Virus record (IMG/VR): IMGVR_UViG_3300027902_000155
Coordinates: 1 to 64,000 of that record
Reading direction: 5' to 3' (one strand)
DNA length: 64,000 nucleotides
Source of the DNA: a virus
Shown in pieces: positions 53,970 to 64,000 of the stretch. Positions within the stretch are counted from its first letter, which is position 1. Every line of letters starts with the position of its first letter. The position numbers were made by a program, and so were the translations under genes. The notes beneath the pieces were generated by a model. The model did no database searches and was not told the origin of the DNA. It saw only the letters and a program-made list of their open reading frames with translations.

Positions 53970-56228
53970 ATGACTGTTGAAAAACTCGTCTCCCCGTTCA
54001 TTCCTCAGCAGTTTCCCGAGTTCTATCACGAAGAGGGTCCGAACTTCATCGCCTTCGTCAAGGCGTACTACGAGTGGCTGGAGCTCGAGGAGAACGCGCT
54101 CGGCGCATCGCGCAGACTCCTAGAGTACGCCGACGTCGACGAGACCCTCGACAGGTTCCTGACGCACTTCAAGAACGAATACATGATCGGGTTCCCGGAC
54201 GAGACCGCGGCAGACAAGCGACTGCTGTTGAAGCACGTCCTCGACCTCTATCGAGTCAAGGGCACCAAGCGCGGCGTCGAGCTCTTGTTCCGCATCCTCT
54301 TCAACGAGGACGTCGAGGTCTTCGAGCCGTGGCGCTACGTCTTCAGTCCGTCGGCGGCCGAGTGGTACGTACCCAAGTACCTGGAGGTATCTGGCAGCCC
54401 GTACCTCTGGCAGCTCGAGGGTAAGAAGATCAGTAGCTCTAGAGCCGGCACTACCGCAGTAGTCGAGCAGGTCTATCGTCGGATCGTCGCGGGTCAGAAC
54501 GTCTACGTCCTGGTGCTGTCGCACCTAGTCGGCAGGTTTCATCGATCCGAGTACGTGCTGTGCGACGACATCCCAGAGATGACTGTCGACTCCGCCCCGT
54601 CTGTGCTCGGATCGCTCTCTACCGTCAGCATCCTGTCGGGGGGCGCCGGCTACTCGGTAGGCGACATCCTCGAAGTAGAGGGCACCGGATACGGAGGATT
54701 TGTCAAGGTACTCACGACTAAGAGACAGGGAGGCGAACTGTCGTTCGAGCTGCTAGACGGCGGTTCTGGCTATACCATGAATGCGGTCGTGACTGTAGTC
54801 GGAGACGGTGCCGGGGGCGATTTTCACGTCGGCGGCATCAAGGACCGCGAGATAGTCTTGATCAACTCTGACCTGCTGTCTGACTACTTGAACAAGCAAC
54901 TAGACCAGGACTCGGCTGGCTACTTCGTCCACGTGACCAGCATCTCTGGAGCATTTACCGTCGGAGAGCACGTCTGGAGTAGTGCCGTCGTCCTACCACT
55001 CGACGTGACGCCGATATCTGGCTCGCTGCAGCTCGGAGAGGACGTTACGGGCTCCGGCGTTGCTGGCGTCATCGCAGTTACTGACGAGTCTCTAGTGAGT
55101 CTCGTCAGCAACACCGGTACGTTCACCGAGGGACTCGTCCTCACGGGCAGCACCTCCGGCGCTAACGTCTCGATAAACTACGTGTTCCCGACCGAGACCG
55201 TAGAGGCAAACGGCTATCTGAACGCGGTCAACAGTACGGTCCTAACGGTGACCAACGTCTCTTCATTCTCTAGCACGTTCCGGTTCATCTCCAACGTTAA
55301 CGTCACGACTCCCGGCAGCGGTTACTCTAACTCAGACTACGTCACGTTCAGCGGTTCCGGTTCTGGAGGATACGCCCTAGTAACGACGAGTAACACCGGC
55401 GCGATAGTTCAGGTCGACCTCAGAGACTCGGGTACCGGCTGGACCTCTGCGCCGTCTTGGCCTGGAGGATTCACCATTCACACCTCCGGCGGGAGCAGCG
55501 CGGCCCTCACTGCTAACGCTGCTCTCGCGGGCGGATACTTCATTCACGGCTCGACCGTCACTGGATTGAGCAGTTCTAAGACTGCGGTAGTCAACACCGT
55601 GTCTCGCCAGACAAACTGGTCGTTCCCTGTCGACGGCAGTACCAACCTCGACTCGCGGATCGATATGACCCTTACCTCGTACGGTCTAGAGGTCGGTACC
55701 ATTAGTCGCCTAGACCACATCAATCCTGGTGGAAACTATACTACTGACCCGACGGTGACTGTAGTCGAGGAAGACATCGCGAGCATCGGCATTCCCGACG
55801 GCAGGGGCGGGTACAAGGGAGACAACGCAGTCGTAGTCACGAGGGGCGGATACGCTAACGGGGTAGTTACTGCAGTTTCTATCGTCGACTCCGGGCTGGG
55901 GTACCAACCAGGCGAGTCACTGACCCTGTACGGTGCTGATAATCCGACAGTGATCTACGGACGAGCCGTGATCAGTCTGAGCGGCGTCGGTACCGGTTAC
56001 TGGAAGAACAACCGCAGTTTCCTCAACAGCAACCAGCGAATCCAGGACAGCTACTACTATCAGCGCTTCTCTTATGAAGTAGTAGCGCCTCGGATGCTCA
56101 AGACCTACCAGGAGTTCATGAGACAGCTGGTACATCCGACGGGGTTCGCGCTGTTCGGCAGGTACAGCGTTACAGACGTCAAAGAAAATCAGGTCTCGCT
56201 CATAGAGAGCTCGGTGGCGCAGTCCTAG
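53970..56228 (+). CDS. baseplate/tail structural protein in gp7 position
   Basis: 752 residues. LVSPFIPQQFPEFYHEEGPNF at the start with FVKAYYEWLE, then LTHFKNEYMIGFPDETAAD and LLLKHVLDLYRVKGTKRG: the N-terminal module seen in many cyanophage structural proteins. The remainder is repetitive beta structure, G-x-G-Y-x(3)D motifs (GGAGYSVGDILEVEGTGYGG). Its C-terminus has YQRFSYEVVAPRMLKTYQEF. Order after gp6 suggests gp7 function, unproven. Confidence 0.65.
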   Translation: MTVEKLVSPFIPQQFPEFYHEEGPNFIAFVKAYYEWLELEENALGASRRLLEYADVDETLDRFLTHFKNEYMIGFPDETAADKRLLLKHVLDLYRVKGTKRGVELLFRILFNEDVEVFEPWRYVFSPSAAEWYVPKYLEVSGSPYLWQLEGKKISSSRAGTTAVVEQVYRRIVAGQNVYVLVLSHLVGRFHRSEYVLCDDIPEMTVDSAPSVLGSLSTVSILSGGAGYSVGDILEVEGTGYGGFVKVLTTKRQGGELSFELLDGGSGYTMNAVVTVVGDGAGGDFHVGGIKDREIVLINSDLLSDYLNKQLDQDSAGYFVHVTSISGAFTVGEHVWSSAVVLPLDVTPISGSLQLGEDVTGSGVAGVIAVTDESLVSLVSNTGTFTEGLVLTGSTSGANVSINYVFPTETVEANGYLNAVNSTVLTVTNVSSFSSTFRFISNVNVTTPGSGYSNSDYVTFSGSGSGGYALVTTSNTGAIVQVDLRDSGTGWTSAPSWPGGFTIHTSGGSSAALTANAALAGGYFIHGSTVTGLSSSKTAVVNTVSRQTNWSFPVDGSTNLDSRIDMTLTSYGLEVGTISRLDHINPGGNYTTDPTVTVVEEDIASIGIPDGRGGYKGDNAVVVTRGGYANGVVTAVSIVDSGLGYQPGESLTLYGADNPTVIYGRAVISLSGVGTGYWKNNRSFLNSNQRIQDSYYYQRFSYEVVAPRMLKTYQEFMRQLVHPTGFALFGRYSVTDVKENQVSLIESSVAQS

Positions 56229-56236
56229 GTTTGACT

Positions 56237-56244
56237 GATAAATA
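56237..56244 (+). promoter_or_regulatory. late octamer GATAAATA
   Basis: 22 bases upstream of the gp8-like ATG, with AGGAAC as ribosome site. Confidence 0.6.
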
Positions 56245-56265
56245 ATAGCACAGGAACAAGCATGT

Positions 56266-59200
56266 ATGGCCGTCCTTACTACCGAGAACTCAGTCGACCT
56301 AGCCGCACAATTCATCGCGTCGATAAATGCTCCCGAGAACGTGGTCTATGCGTTCGTGGGGCGTCCGGTGCCGTGGACAGATGACGACGCCCCTCCCGCT
56401 GCCAACAACTCGGTAGACGGCAAGGACCTGTCGATCTATGACAATCTAGCCTACGGCAAGCACCTCGATCCCGCAAACACCATCCTGATGGCGCCGCGAG
56501 TGACCTGGGTGACCGGTACGGTCTACGACCACTACGACCAGACCGACGCGGATCTGATGTCTAAGAGGTTCTACGTAGTCACCAGCGAGAACCACGTCTT
56601 TAAGTGCATCTACAACGGCAGCGGCGCCGAGTCTACCGTGATGCCAAACTTGGTCGGAGCATCTGGTACGTTCATGACTGGAGACGGGTACGCGTGGAAG
56701 TACATGTATACCATCGACTCTAGCACCAACACGACCTTTTACTCCACGAGTTATATACCGATAGTCGCAAACACGACAGTCGAGGCTGCTGCGACCCCGG
56801 GCGCGATAGACTTCATCGAGGTCACCTCGAGAGGCGCTGACTATCGACAGTACTCTACAGGGTACCTAGCAAGCGCAGTCAACAGCACCGTAGTCCAACT
56901 GACCTCGAGCGCCTCGGCCGTCGACGACTACTACAACGACTGCTCGATCTATCTCCACAGTAACCCCGGGGGCAGTCAGATCAGGGTAGTCGCAGACTAC
57001 GACGGATCGACGCGTCTTGCTACACTCGCGCCCAAGCTAGACTTTCACGTCAACGTAGAACTCAACGACATCGCCGGCTCGTTCGTCGAGGGAGACGTCG
57101 TATCTCAGCAACTGGACAGGATCACGACGTACGTCCAGGCGGGTTACCTCAATCCCGGCGACCACGTCGAACAGTCCGAGACCGGCGTCAGTGGCGTCGT
57201 CCAGACCGTGAACTCCACGAGCGTCACCGTCAGCAGGACAGCGAGTACCGCGTTCAGTGACGCCCTACCGTTCTATGACACTGCACAGGCGGGTACCCTC
57301 AAGACAGGCAGCGCGAACACCGCAGCGGGACAGACCAACGTAACCGGCGTCGGCACCGCGTTCACCTCTGAGTACTCGGCAAACGGGTTCATCCGAGTCG
57401 GTACCTCTGCAAACTCTCAGATCCGACGGATACAGGCCGTAGTCAACGACACGAAGATCACGGCGTCTGTGCCGTTCACAAAGACGCTGCTCAGCAACGT
57501 CCACTACTCCGTACCGATAGCGGCAGACCCACTCGAGGTAGAGACGCTGTTCTCTAACGGCGTCATCACCTACACCAACATCACCGGCGTGCTGCTCTCC
57601 TACGGCTCTGTGTCACTCGAGGGCGTCTCGTTCATCCCGGGCGAGGTAGTGAGAGAGGTAGACTCGTCGGACGACGACTTGGGAGTCGGGGCAGTCATCG
57701 ACTATGCTAACAATTCTCACCTGATACTGTCAAGCACCACGGGTAGTTCGTTTACTGTCGCACAGTACGTCTTCGGTAAGTCATCCAATCAGAAGGCGCA
57801 GATCAGTTCGGTCGATAGTTACCCTGCGATCACGGTCGCCTCTGACTACGGCAACTTTAGGGCAGGCTGTCCGCTCGTCGGAAACAGCGGCAGTGCTAAC
57901 GTCATCTCGTCTGCGTCTTTCCCTGGACTGATGACGGAGTACGTCGTGTCGCCGCGAGTCGTCGTCGACGGCGACGGAGTCGGCGCCACTGCATACGCGA
58001 TCGTCAATACTACCCCGGGCGTCCTTAACTCGGTATCCAGCGTCGTGATGCTAGATACCGGCGACGGATATACTCGCGCGAACGTCTACGTAGTCGCGAA
58101 CTCCTCGCTAAAGAGCGCGACGAGCGCAAACGTGGTCCTTCGAGCGCTCATCGGACCGACCACGGGCCACGGCTCTAACGCCGCCCTCGAGTTGGGAGCT
58201 CGATACGTCGGGACGAGCGTCACGTTCGATACCATGACTAACGAGTCGTACGTGTTCCCCGGATACGGCAGCTATCGCCAGTTCGGGCTGCTGAAGAATC
58301 CCCGATGGGGAGAGGCCGTGATCGAGGTCGGCGACCCAGAGCGGGCCAAACTGACGATCAGGAACCGATCTGCCGCGTTCACCCCCGGAGAGGTCGTCGT
58401 CCAGCCCTCGAGCAACTGCGGCGGCGTGGTCGTCTACTCTAACTCCTCGTTCCTCGAGATCTCGAATCCGTCAGGAACCTTCAAGTACAACCAGACCGGC
58501 GACGGCGTCGTCGGGGGCAAGTCCGGTTCTACCGCCAACGTCGTCACCGCTAACCTGACCTACTTCCGCGTGCTCTCAGACACCGAGTCGCTGATCGAGA
58601 ACGACACGGGCGCGACGGCTACTATAGACGCTATGATCGACGACCAGAAACTGAGGATAACCGACATCTCCGGCAAGTTTGCTAACGCCGAGGTCGTATA
58701 TGATCCGGTGACTAACGCCTACGCTACCGTCGCCAGCATCAAGGTCGCCAACGGCTCCCTCGACGTGACGACTAACTTCGGAGCCCGGTTCAATCAGCTA
58801 GAGAGGGTGCCGCTCACGTCTAATACGGGTCCGTTCGTCCTTCGCGAGCGGGTCGTCCAGGATACTACCGGAGCGTCTGGGACGATAGTCAATATCGCGA
58901 ACAACGTCGATCTGGCGATCTCGTCTGCCACCGGCACCTACTACGTCGGCAACCAACTGACCGGCAACAACAGCGGCGCTACCGGAGTCGTGATCGGGGT
59001 AAAGAGCGGGTATCTCGTGGTGAGTGCCGTCGACGGCGCCTTCACGACCTCTGACTACGTGATAAATAACGCTGATGTAACGGCCCAGGTAGACACGGTA
59101 TACCCGGTCTTGACACTGGCAGACGCGAGGGACTCGATTGCCGACGGTACTTCCTACAACCTCGTCGGCGAAGCGTCTGGCAGCATCGGACGCAGTGCAC

Positions 59201-59328
59201 TCGCTAATACTGTGGTCTGTCCGAGCCTGGTGCGCGGCACGGGTGAGGTGCTGTATATCGACAACCGCGTCCCGTTCGATAGATCGACGACGTCTCGTGA
59301 GACTCTAAAGTTAGTCTGTAAATTCTAG
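56266..59328 (+). CDS. 8: gp8-like baseplate wedge protein with repeat extension
   Basis: 1020 residues. The N-terminal ~190 residues match gp8: YDNLAYGKHLDPANTILM, RVTWVTGTVYDHYDQTDADL, RFYVVTSENHVFKCI and GDGYAWKYMYTI. T4 gp8 is 334 residues; the rest here is a long chain of beta repeats with 'GEVV-...-SGA-G-V-...' units (SGVVQTVNSTSVTVS, GVVIGVKSGYLVVS) like those in the previous gene. May form an extended wedge arm or fibre attachment. Confidence 0.75.
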   Translation: MAVLTTENSVDLAAQFIASINAPENVVYAFVGRPVPWTDDDAPPAANNSVDGKDLSIYDNLAYGKHLDPANTILMAPRVTWVTGTVYDHYDQTDADLMSKRFYVVTSENHVFKCIYNGSGAESTVMPNLVGASGTFMTGDGYAWKYMYTIDSSTNTTFYSTSYIPIVANTTVEAAATPGAIDFIEVTSRGADYRQYSTGYLASAVNSTVVQLTSSASAVDDYYNDCSIYLHSNPGGSQIRVVADYDGSTRLATLAPKLDFHVNVELNDIAGSFVEGDVVSQQLDRITTYVQAGYLNPGDHVEQSETGVSGVVQTVNSTSVTVSRTASTAFSDALPFYDTAQAGTLKTGSANTAAGQTNVTGVGTAFTSEYSANGFIRVGTSANSQIRRIQAVVNDTKITASVPFTKTLLSNVHYSVPIAADPLEVETLFSNGVITYTNITGVLLSYGSVSLEGVSFIPGEVVREVDSSDDDLGVGAVIDYANNSHLILSSTTGSSFTVAQYVFGKSSNQKAQISSVDSYPAITVASDYGNFRAGCPLVGNSGSANVISSASFPGLMTEYVVSPRVVVDGDGVGATAYAIVNTTPGVLNSVSSVVMLDTGDGYTRANVYVVANSSLKSATSANVVLRALIGPTTGHGSNAALELGARYVGTSVTFDTMTNESYVFPGYGSYRQFGLLKNPRWGEAVIEVGDPERAKLTIRNRSAAFTPGEVVVQPSSNCGGVVVYSNSSFLEISNPSGTFKYNQTGDGVVGGKSGSTANVVTANLTYFRVLSDTESLIENDTGATATIDAMIDDQKLRITDISGKFANAEVVYDPVTNAYATVASIKVANGSLDVTTNFGARFNQLERVPLTSNTGPFVLRERVVQDTTGASGTIVNIANNVDLAISSATGTYYVGNQLTGNNSGATGVVIGVKSGYLVVSAVDGAFTTSDYVINNADVTAQVDTVYPVLTLADARDSIADGTSYNLVGEASGSIGRSALANTVVCPSLVRGTGEVLYIDNRVPFDRSTTSRETLKLVCKF

Positions 59329-59344
59329 GAAAGAAGAATAACGA

Positions 59345-62300
59345 ATGTCTCTTGATATCGACCTGAGCAGAAGTCCGTACGGGGACGACTTCGCGGCGAA
59401 CAATAATTTCTATCGCGTGCTGTTCCGACCGGAGATTCCAGTCCAGGCGAGAGAACTCACCCAAGGACAGACTATCCTCCAGGACCAGATCGAGAAGTTC
59501 GGTCGGTACACCTTCAAGGAGGGCTCGCCCGTAACTGACTTGACCAAGACCTACGAGCCGACGGTCCACTACGTCAAGATCACGGACAGCCTGACCCTGG
59601 CCAACGGCAGCGTGGTCGCGGTGACCACGAGCGACTTCGTGGGCAAGACCGTCGAGGCCAGCAACGGACTGAAGGCGATCGTTGCCGGCGCGGCAGCAGG
59701 ATTTCTAGCGACCTCGCCCGATCTCAATACTATCTACATCGACTACCTTGGCTCGGCGAGTGACTATACGACAAACAAGTTTGACCCTGACCAGACACTG
59801 ACGGTGAAGACCGAGCTCGGCGCGACGATCGGCACGATCAAGACCGCAAACAACGCAGTATCTGGCAGCAGTTCCTACCTGGGCGTCGGCTATAAGATGT
59901 CAATAGCCGGCAAGGACGCGGTAGTCTTCTCCAAGGGATTCTTCATCAGTGTGGCCAACCAGAGCGTCATGGTCACGAAGTACGACAACTATCCAGACGG
60001 CGTATCGGTGGGCTTCGAGACGACAGAAGAAATTGTGACTCCCGAGGAGGACTCGTCCCTGCTCGATAACGCGGCGGGTTACCCTAACTACGCAGCGCCG
60101 GGCGCGCACCGACTGAGACTGATTCCGAATCTCGTGGTTCGTAACACCAACGAAACTAGCAACACTACCCCGTTCTTGTCCCTCACCGACTTCGTCGAGG
60201 GCCACCCGTCGATCAGTCCGACCGATCCGGTCCTGAACCTCCTCGGAGACGCGCAGGCACAGACCCTGTACAACACGGAGGGCGACTTCGTCGTCAGTCC
60301 GTGGAACGTGCGACTGATCACCCGGTACACGGACTTCCCGACCAACTCGACGATCGATACCGCGAACCTCCGCCTCGAGATCGACCCCGGCCTGGGCTAC
60401 GTCAAGGGATACAAGGTCCAGACGGTCGGCCAGCTGCCGGGTCACATCGGCGGCGCCGACGCCGTTCGCAAGGGCAACGACGTCAGGACGCTCGCTGCTC
60501 AGGTAGCTACCGCGACGATGGGCAGCTACCTGTACTGCAACCAGGTAGCCGGTCACTGGGACTTCACTAGCTCGGCAAACGTCTCCCTCAGAAGTGCGAC
60601 GGCGACTGCTATCTCGTCTGCGTCTGCGATCGGCAACGATGTCTCTGGCCTGAGCGCGCCCGGCAGCGAGCTCGGCACCGCCGAGCTGATCGGCTTCGAG
60701 TACGACTCCGGAACTCCGGGCGACACCGCAGCTGAGTACCGCATCTACCTCTTCAACGTCCAGATGGCGACTGGCAAGAACTTTGCAGACGTCAGGTCCC
60801 TCTATACAATCTCCGGAGGCGTCAAGGGCTTCGCAGACGTCGCTCTCACGAGCGGCAGCTGCGTCCTACAGGATCAGAAGCTGTCGACCCTGATCTATCC
60901 GATGGCTACTGGGGCGATGAAGACCCTGCTCACCGAAACGCCCCCGACCACCATGCTCGACTACCGTAAGGCATCGACCCTGACGGTCGCTACCAACGGC
61001 ATCGGCACCCTCTCGTTCACGACCGCCGGACCAGGCGGCAGCGCGTCTGACGAGTTCCCGTACGGACTCGGTCAGCTCAGCACCGTCAACGAGCGCGAGT
61101 TCGTCATCGTGTCTGACAACACCAGGCAGACCGCTAACCTCGTAGCTAGGGTCGATGCCACCGTCGCGGAGTACAACCTAGCGTTCCACGCCGGCCAGTC
61201 AAACAACTTCAGCAGCCTGTTCATCCCGGGCGACCGTGTCTCTGTAGGCAACAGCGCGCCCGGCGAGACCAGACTCGTCGTCTATGCCAACTCGTCGTTC
61301 CTCAACGTGTCGTCTGCGTGGAGCAGCAGCTACTCAAACGCCGCCATCTACAAGACGTACACCGCCGGCCAGTCGATACCAACCTCGCTAGACTCGACGC
61401 AGACGATCACTATCGACAGCACGACGAGTGCGACGATCAACCTCGCGCATACGTTTACTGCTACGGTACCGATCACCGTGTACCACGACGTCCGACGGAC
61501 GCAGGCAAAACCGGCCAAGAAGCTGCTGTACACCAGCGTCTTCGTCAAGATCGACTGCAGCAGCAACGCCGGCGGCGTAGCCGGACCGTGGTGCCTCGGC
61601 GTGCCCGACCTCTACAGGGTCAAGCACGTCTACGTCGGCGCGTCCTATGCCGACACCAACCAAGACCTGATCGACCAGTTCACATGGGATACTGGCCAGC
61701 GCGACGCGTTCTACGGACTGTCGTCGCTCGTCTCGGCAGGGTTCGTCGGCACCACGAGCACCAAGATACTCGTCGAGGCAGAGTGCTTCGTGCCAGACGT
61801 ATCTCAGGGCATCGGTTTCTACACGGTCGACTCGTATCCGATCGACGACACCGGCGTGACCGCGAACACCATCCTGACGCAGAACATCCCGTTCTACACC
61901 TCGATCCAGGAGGCGACTAACTACAACCTCCGAAACTGCATCGACCTGCGACTACACACCGCTAATACCGCTGCGCTGATCAACGTCATCTCATCCGCGA
62001 CCATCAATCCCGCCAACACGACGACGTTCGCGGGCGTGCCGAGCAACCTGTTCGTGCCGGCGCCCGACTCCTCGTTCGAGTCTGACATCGAGTACTACCT
62101 CGGTAGACGAGACATCGTCGGACTTACTCCGAAGGGTACGGTCATCCACATCGAGGGTACTCCGTCTGAGAACCCGGCGCCTCCCGTCGACATCTCGGCG
62201 GGCATCACCCTAGCAACTGTGAACGTCCCTCCGTACCCGACCCTCGGAGTCGACCAGCAGGGCAACAACTATCCGACGGTCACCCTCCAGTACAAGAAGA

Positions 62301-64000
62301 ACCGGCGCTACACGATGCGCGACATCGGAGCCCTCGACGACCGCCTGTCTCGCGTCGAGTACTGGACCGCCCTCAACGTCCTCGAGCAGTCTGCCAAGGA
62401 CCTGCTCATCCCGAACGCATCGGGCGTCAACCGGTTCCAGAACGGCATCCTCGCAGACCCGTTCGTCGACAACAGCATCGGCAACGTCCTAGACACGCAG
62501 TACAACATCGCGATCGACAAGGCGGTGTCTGAGATACGACCGGTGTTCACTCAGACGCCGATCCAACTCAAGTACAACAGCGGTGCGTCTACAAACACGC
62601 AGGTATCTTCGAACGGTCGACTGATCCTACTCAAGAACGAGAAGGTCGCGGCGCCGTACCTGTTCCAGCAGTTCGCGACCCAGGTCAGGAACCCGTCTCA
62701 GGACGTCGCGTACCGCTGGGCCGGTCACCTCGACCTGACTCCCGACGGCGACTACCAGCCAGACGTCACGGTAAATCCGGCGACGATCGTTCCGATGGAC
62801 CTCAAGATCGAGGGACTCGGCGCGGTCGGATCGGTGTGGCAGACGTTCTGGGGCGACTGGCAGGAGACCTCTCGGTCTTCGTCTGACTCCTCTGCGGTAG
62901 TAAACGAGGGCGGCTGGTGGGGCGACTGGTCTAAGGCCGGCAACGTCGTCTACGGACTCACCCCGACGGTAGAGACGACGACCACGACCGCGATCAACCA
63001 GATCAGGTCCGGCGTACAAGAGATCGTAGGAGAGAAGACCAACCTCTACAACCTCGGCTCTTACGTCACCGACGTCAGTCTTCAGCCGTACATCCGTCCA
63101 CAGATGGTATTCTTTGCGGCTCACGGCCTCAAGCCGAACACGCAGCACTGGCCGTTCATGGACGACGTCCCGATCAGCAACTACTGCTCTAAGGCGGCAG
63201 AGGACAAGACGCTCATCCTGACGCCGACCCTGGTCAGTAACGGACTCGGCAGCATATACGGATGGTACGCGATACCGTCTACCGTCTTCCACGCCGGCGA
63301 GAGGGTGTTCAAGCTGTGCGACGTCGACAACCTGGTAACTAAGTCTACCGACATCCTGTCGAACGCGTCAGCCACGTTCTACGGCACGAACCTGGCCTAC
63401 GCCAAGAACAACATCGAGCTACAGACGACGACCAGCACCCTCTATGCGAAGGCGGTACAACAGACTCAGACGATCTATACCTCGACGAGCTCGACCTCGG
63501 GCGGCTCGCTCGTGTCGGACGTCGTCAACTGTGACTGCTACACCTCTCCGTGCGCCCAGAGCTTCAGGCTGCCTCAGGAGATACTGTACGGGGAAGACAT
63601 CCCGGTCATCTACGTCACCGCCATCGACCTCTTCTTCGAGAAGAAGGATCCTACCCTCGGCATCCAGATCATGGTACGAGAGATGGAGAACGGCTACCCG
63701 ACCACGCGCATCGTGCCGTTCGGCTCAGTGCACCTGAAGAGCGCAGACGTCAACGTCTCAGAGGATGCGACCCTCGCGACGACCGTCACGTTCCCGGCGC
63801 CGCTGATGCTCGAGACAGGCAAGGAGTACTGCGTCGTCGCTCGCGCCGACGGGTTCAATCCCAACTACGCGCTCTGGACCGCGGCGCTCGGGGGCAGTCC
63901 GGACGTCACGACCGGCAGCCCGCTGTTCCACAACAGCTTCGCCGGCAACTTCTTCACCTCGTCGAACGACACCGGATGGACGGCGTACCAGCAAGAAGAC
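59345..64000 (+). CDS. giant DUF4815-type tail/baseplate protein, cut by window edge
   Basis: The frame from ATG 59345 shows no stop in the places I checked and runs to the last base, at least 1552 residues. N-terminus: SPYGDDFAANNNFYRVLFRP, then IPVQARELTQGQTILQDQIE, the DUF4815 hallmark ('FRPG--VQ-RELTQ-Q-ILQ'). Later YTMRDIGALDDRLSRVEYW and LLIPN, as in large tail proteins of cyanophages. The end (LFHNSFAGNFFTSSNDTGWT) is a typical repeat of such proteins. Probably a baseplate-attached adsorption protein. Confidence 0.82.
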   Translation, partial: MSLDIDLSRSPYGDDFAANNNFYRVLFRPEIPVQARELTQGQTILQDQIEKFGRYTFKEGSPVTDLTKTYEPTVHYVKITDSLTLANGSVVAVTTSDFVGKTVEASNGLKAIVAGAAAGFLATSPDLNTIYIDYLGSASDYTTNKFDPDQTLTVKTELGATIGTIKTANNAVSGSSSYLGVGYKMSIAGKDAVVFSKGFFISVANQSVMVTKYDNYPDGVSVGFETTEEIVTPEEDSSLLDNAAGYPNYAAPGAHRLRLIPNLVVRNTNETSNTTPFLSLTDFVEGHPSISPTDPVLNLLGDAQAQTLYNTEGDFVVSPWNVRLITRYTDFPTNSTIDTANLRLEIDPGLGYVKGYKVQTVGQLPGHIGGADAVRKGNDVRTLAAQVATATMGSYLYCNQVAGHWDFTSSANVSLRSATATAISSASAIGNDVSGLSAPGSELGTAELIGFEYDSGTPGDTAAEYRIYLFNVQMATGKNFADVRSLYTISGGVKGFADVALTSGSCVLQDQKLSTLIYPMATGAMKTLLTETPPTTMLDYRKASTLTVATNGIGTLSFTTAGPGGSASDEFPYGLGQLSTVNEREFVIVSDNTRQTANLVARVDATVAEYNLAFHAGQSNNFSSLFIPGDRVSVGNSAPGETRLVVYANSSFLNVSSAWSSSYSNAAIYKTYTAGQSIPTSLDSTQTITIDSTTSATINLAHTFTATVPITVYHDVRRTQAKPAKKLLYTSVFVKIDCSSNAGGVAGPWCLGVPDLYRVKHVYVGASYADTNQDLIDQFTWDTGQRDAFYGLSSLVSAGFVGTTSTKILVEAECFVPDVSQGIGFYTVDSYPIDDTGVTANTILTQNIPFYTSIQEATNYNLRNCIDLRLHTANTAALINVISSATINPANTTTFAGVPSNLFVPAPDSSFESDIEYYLGRRDIVGLTPKGTVIHIEGTPSENPAPPVDISAGITLATVNVPPYPTLGVDQQGNNYPTVTLQYKKNRRYTMRDIGALDDRLSRVEYWTALNVLEQSAKDLLIPNASGVNRFQNGILADPFVDNSIGNVLDTQYNIAIDKAVSEIRPVFTQTPIQLKYNSGASTNTQVSSNGRLILLKNEKVAAPYLFQQFATQVRNPSQDVAYRWAGHLDLTPDGDYQPDVTVNPATIVPMDLKIEGLGAVGSVWQTFWGDWQETSRSSSDSSAVVNEGGWWGDWSKAGNVVYGLTPTVETTTTTAINQIRSGVQEIVGEKTNLYNLGSYVTDVSLQPYIRPQMVFFAAHGLKPNTQHWPFMDDVPISNYCSKAAEDKTLILTPTLVSNGLGSIYGWYAIPSTVFHAGERVFKLCDVDNLVTKSTDILSNASATFYGTNLAYAKNNIELQTTTSTLYAKAVQQTQTIYTSTSSTSGGSLVSDVVNCDCYTSPCAQSFRLPQEILYGEDIPVIYVTAIDLFFEKKDPTLGIQIMVREMENGYPTTRIVPFGSVHLKSADVNVSEDATLATTVTFPAPLMLETGKEYCVVARADGFNPNYALWTAALGGSPDVTTGSPLFHNSFAGNFFTSSNDTGWTAYQQED

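Noticed and set aside
61318-61920. 200-codon open frame inside the giant tail gene
   Set aside because: Arginine/histidine-rich shadow frame; the DUF4815-type frame is continuous across it.
1-64000. CRISPR array
   Set aside because: No regularly spaced repeat of 25-40 bases was seen; the only tandem repeats are coding (37792-37850) or hairpin pairs.
1-64000. tRNA genes
   Set aside because: Short GGTTCGA-like strings occur in coding regions or within the tmRNA coding piece; none has a cloverleaf context.

Overview
The window is a GC-rich (clearly above 50% by eye), almost gap-free piece of a T4-superfamily myovirus genome. The assignment rests on recognisable homologues of the T4 primase (gp61), RNase H, gp59 helicase loader, gp32, the late co-activator gp33, head-completion gp4, and baseplate proteins gp48, gp54-like, gp53, gp26, gp25, gp6 and gp8-like. 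Many unknown neighbours (DUF6433-, DUF4815- and SpeD-like) are ones I associate with marine and rhizobial T4-like phages. The host is most probably an alphaproteobacterium, because the phage carries a circularly permuted two-piece tmRNA gene of the alphaproteobacterial kind, with the tag ANDNAPMEYRLAA.

Layout. 1-3534: end of the primase gene, small genes, an HNH homing endonuclease and an AdoMet-decarboxylase-like gene. 3512-6732: a GIY-YIG endonuclease, then a sugar cassette (nucleotidyltransferase, small Rmf-like protein, glycosyltransferase, heptose-kinase-like GHMP kinase). 6769-14592: RNase H, DUF6433-like protein, PD-(D/E)XK nuclease, a putative HExxH peptidase, methionine aminopeptidase, a DUF932 protein and many overlapping tiny genes. 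14570-22858: a minus-strand GIY-YIG gene, a phosphoesterase and a cell-wall set (RlpA-like protein, D,D-carboxypeptidase, lytic transglycosylase) interleaved with three SAM methyltransferases. 22862-27313: a broken endonuclease gene, early-type accessory genes behind strong promoters, and a compositionally foreign island. 27326-31173: a helicase plus two N6-methyltransferase genes. 31174-37408: small early genes, a second HNH gene, the tmRNA, gp33, gp59, a Pth2-like peptidyl-tRNA hydrolase and gp32. 37485-45898 (minus strand): two large virion-associated cell-wall hydrolases, a holin-like protein, gp26 with a probable -1 frameshift extension (gp51-like), gp54-like, an unknown protein and gp4. 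45957-64000 (plus strand): gp48, gp53, hub protein, separate OB-fold and spike proteins, gp25, gp6, gp7-position protein, gp8-like protein and a giant DUF4815-type protein that runs off the right edge.

Expression logic. Early-type promoters share TTGACW-N17-TAAGAT with an upstream TG (extended -10) and often continue AGATCTA. Late-type octamers (nATAAATA, as in T4) precede the structural operons, the lysis-type genes and the mobile endonucleases. They stand divergently between gp4 and gp48. The tmRNA and gp32 genes carry both types. gp33 in the window supports a T4-style late switch.

The most notable observations are the phage-borne permuted tmRNA near a Pth2-like gene, and a T TTT TTC slippery site that would fuse gp26 to a start-less gp51-like frame, analogous to tail-assembly chaperones of other phages. 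Others are a gp5 split into OB-fold and needle proteins with the lysozyme function apparently moved elsewhere, and a three-enzyme cell-wall set. All functional calls come from reading the sequence and recalling family patterns; no database search was run.
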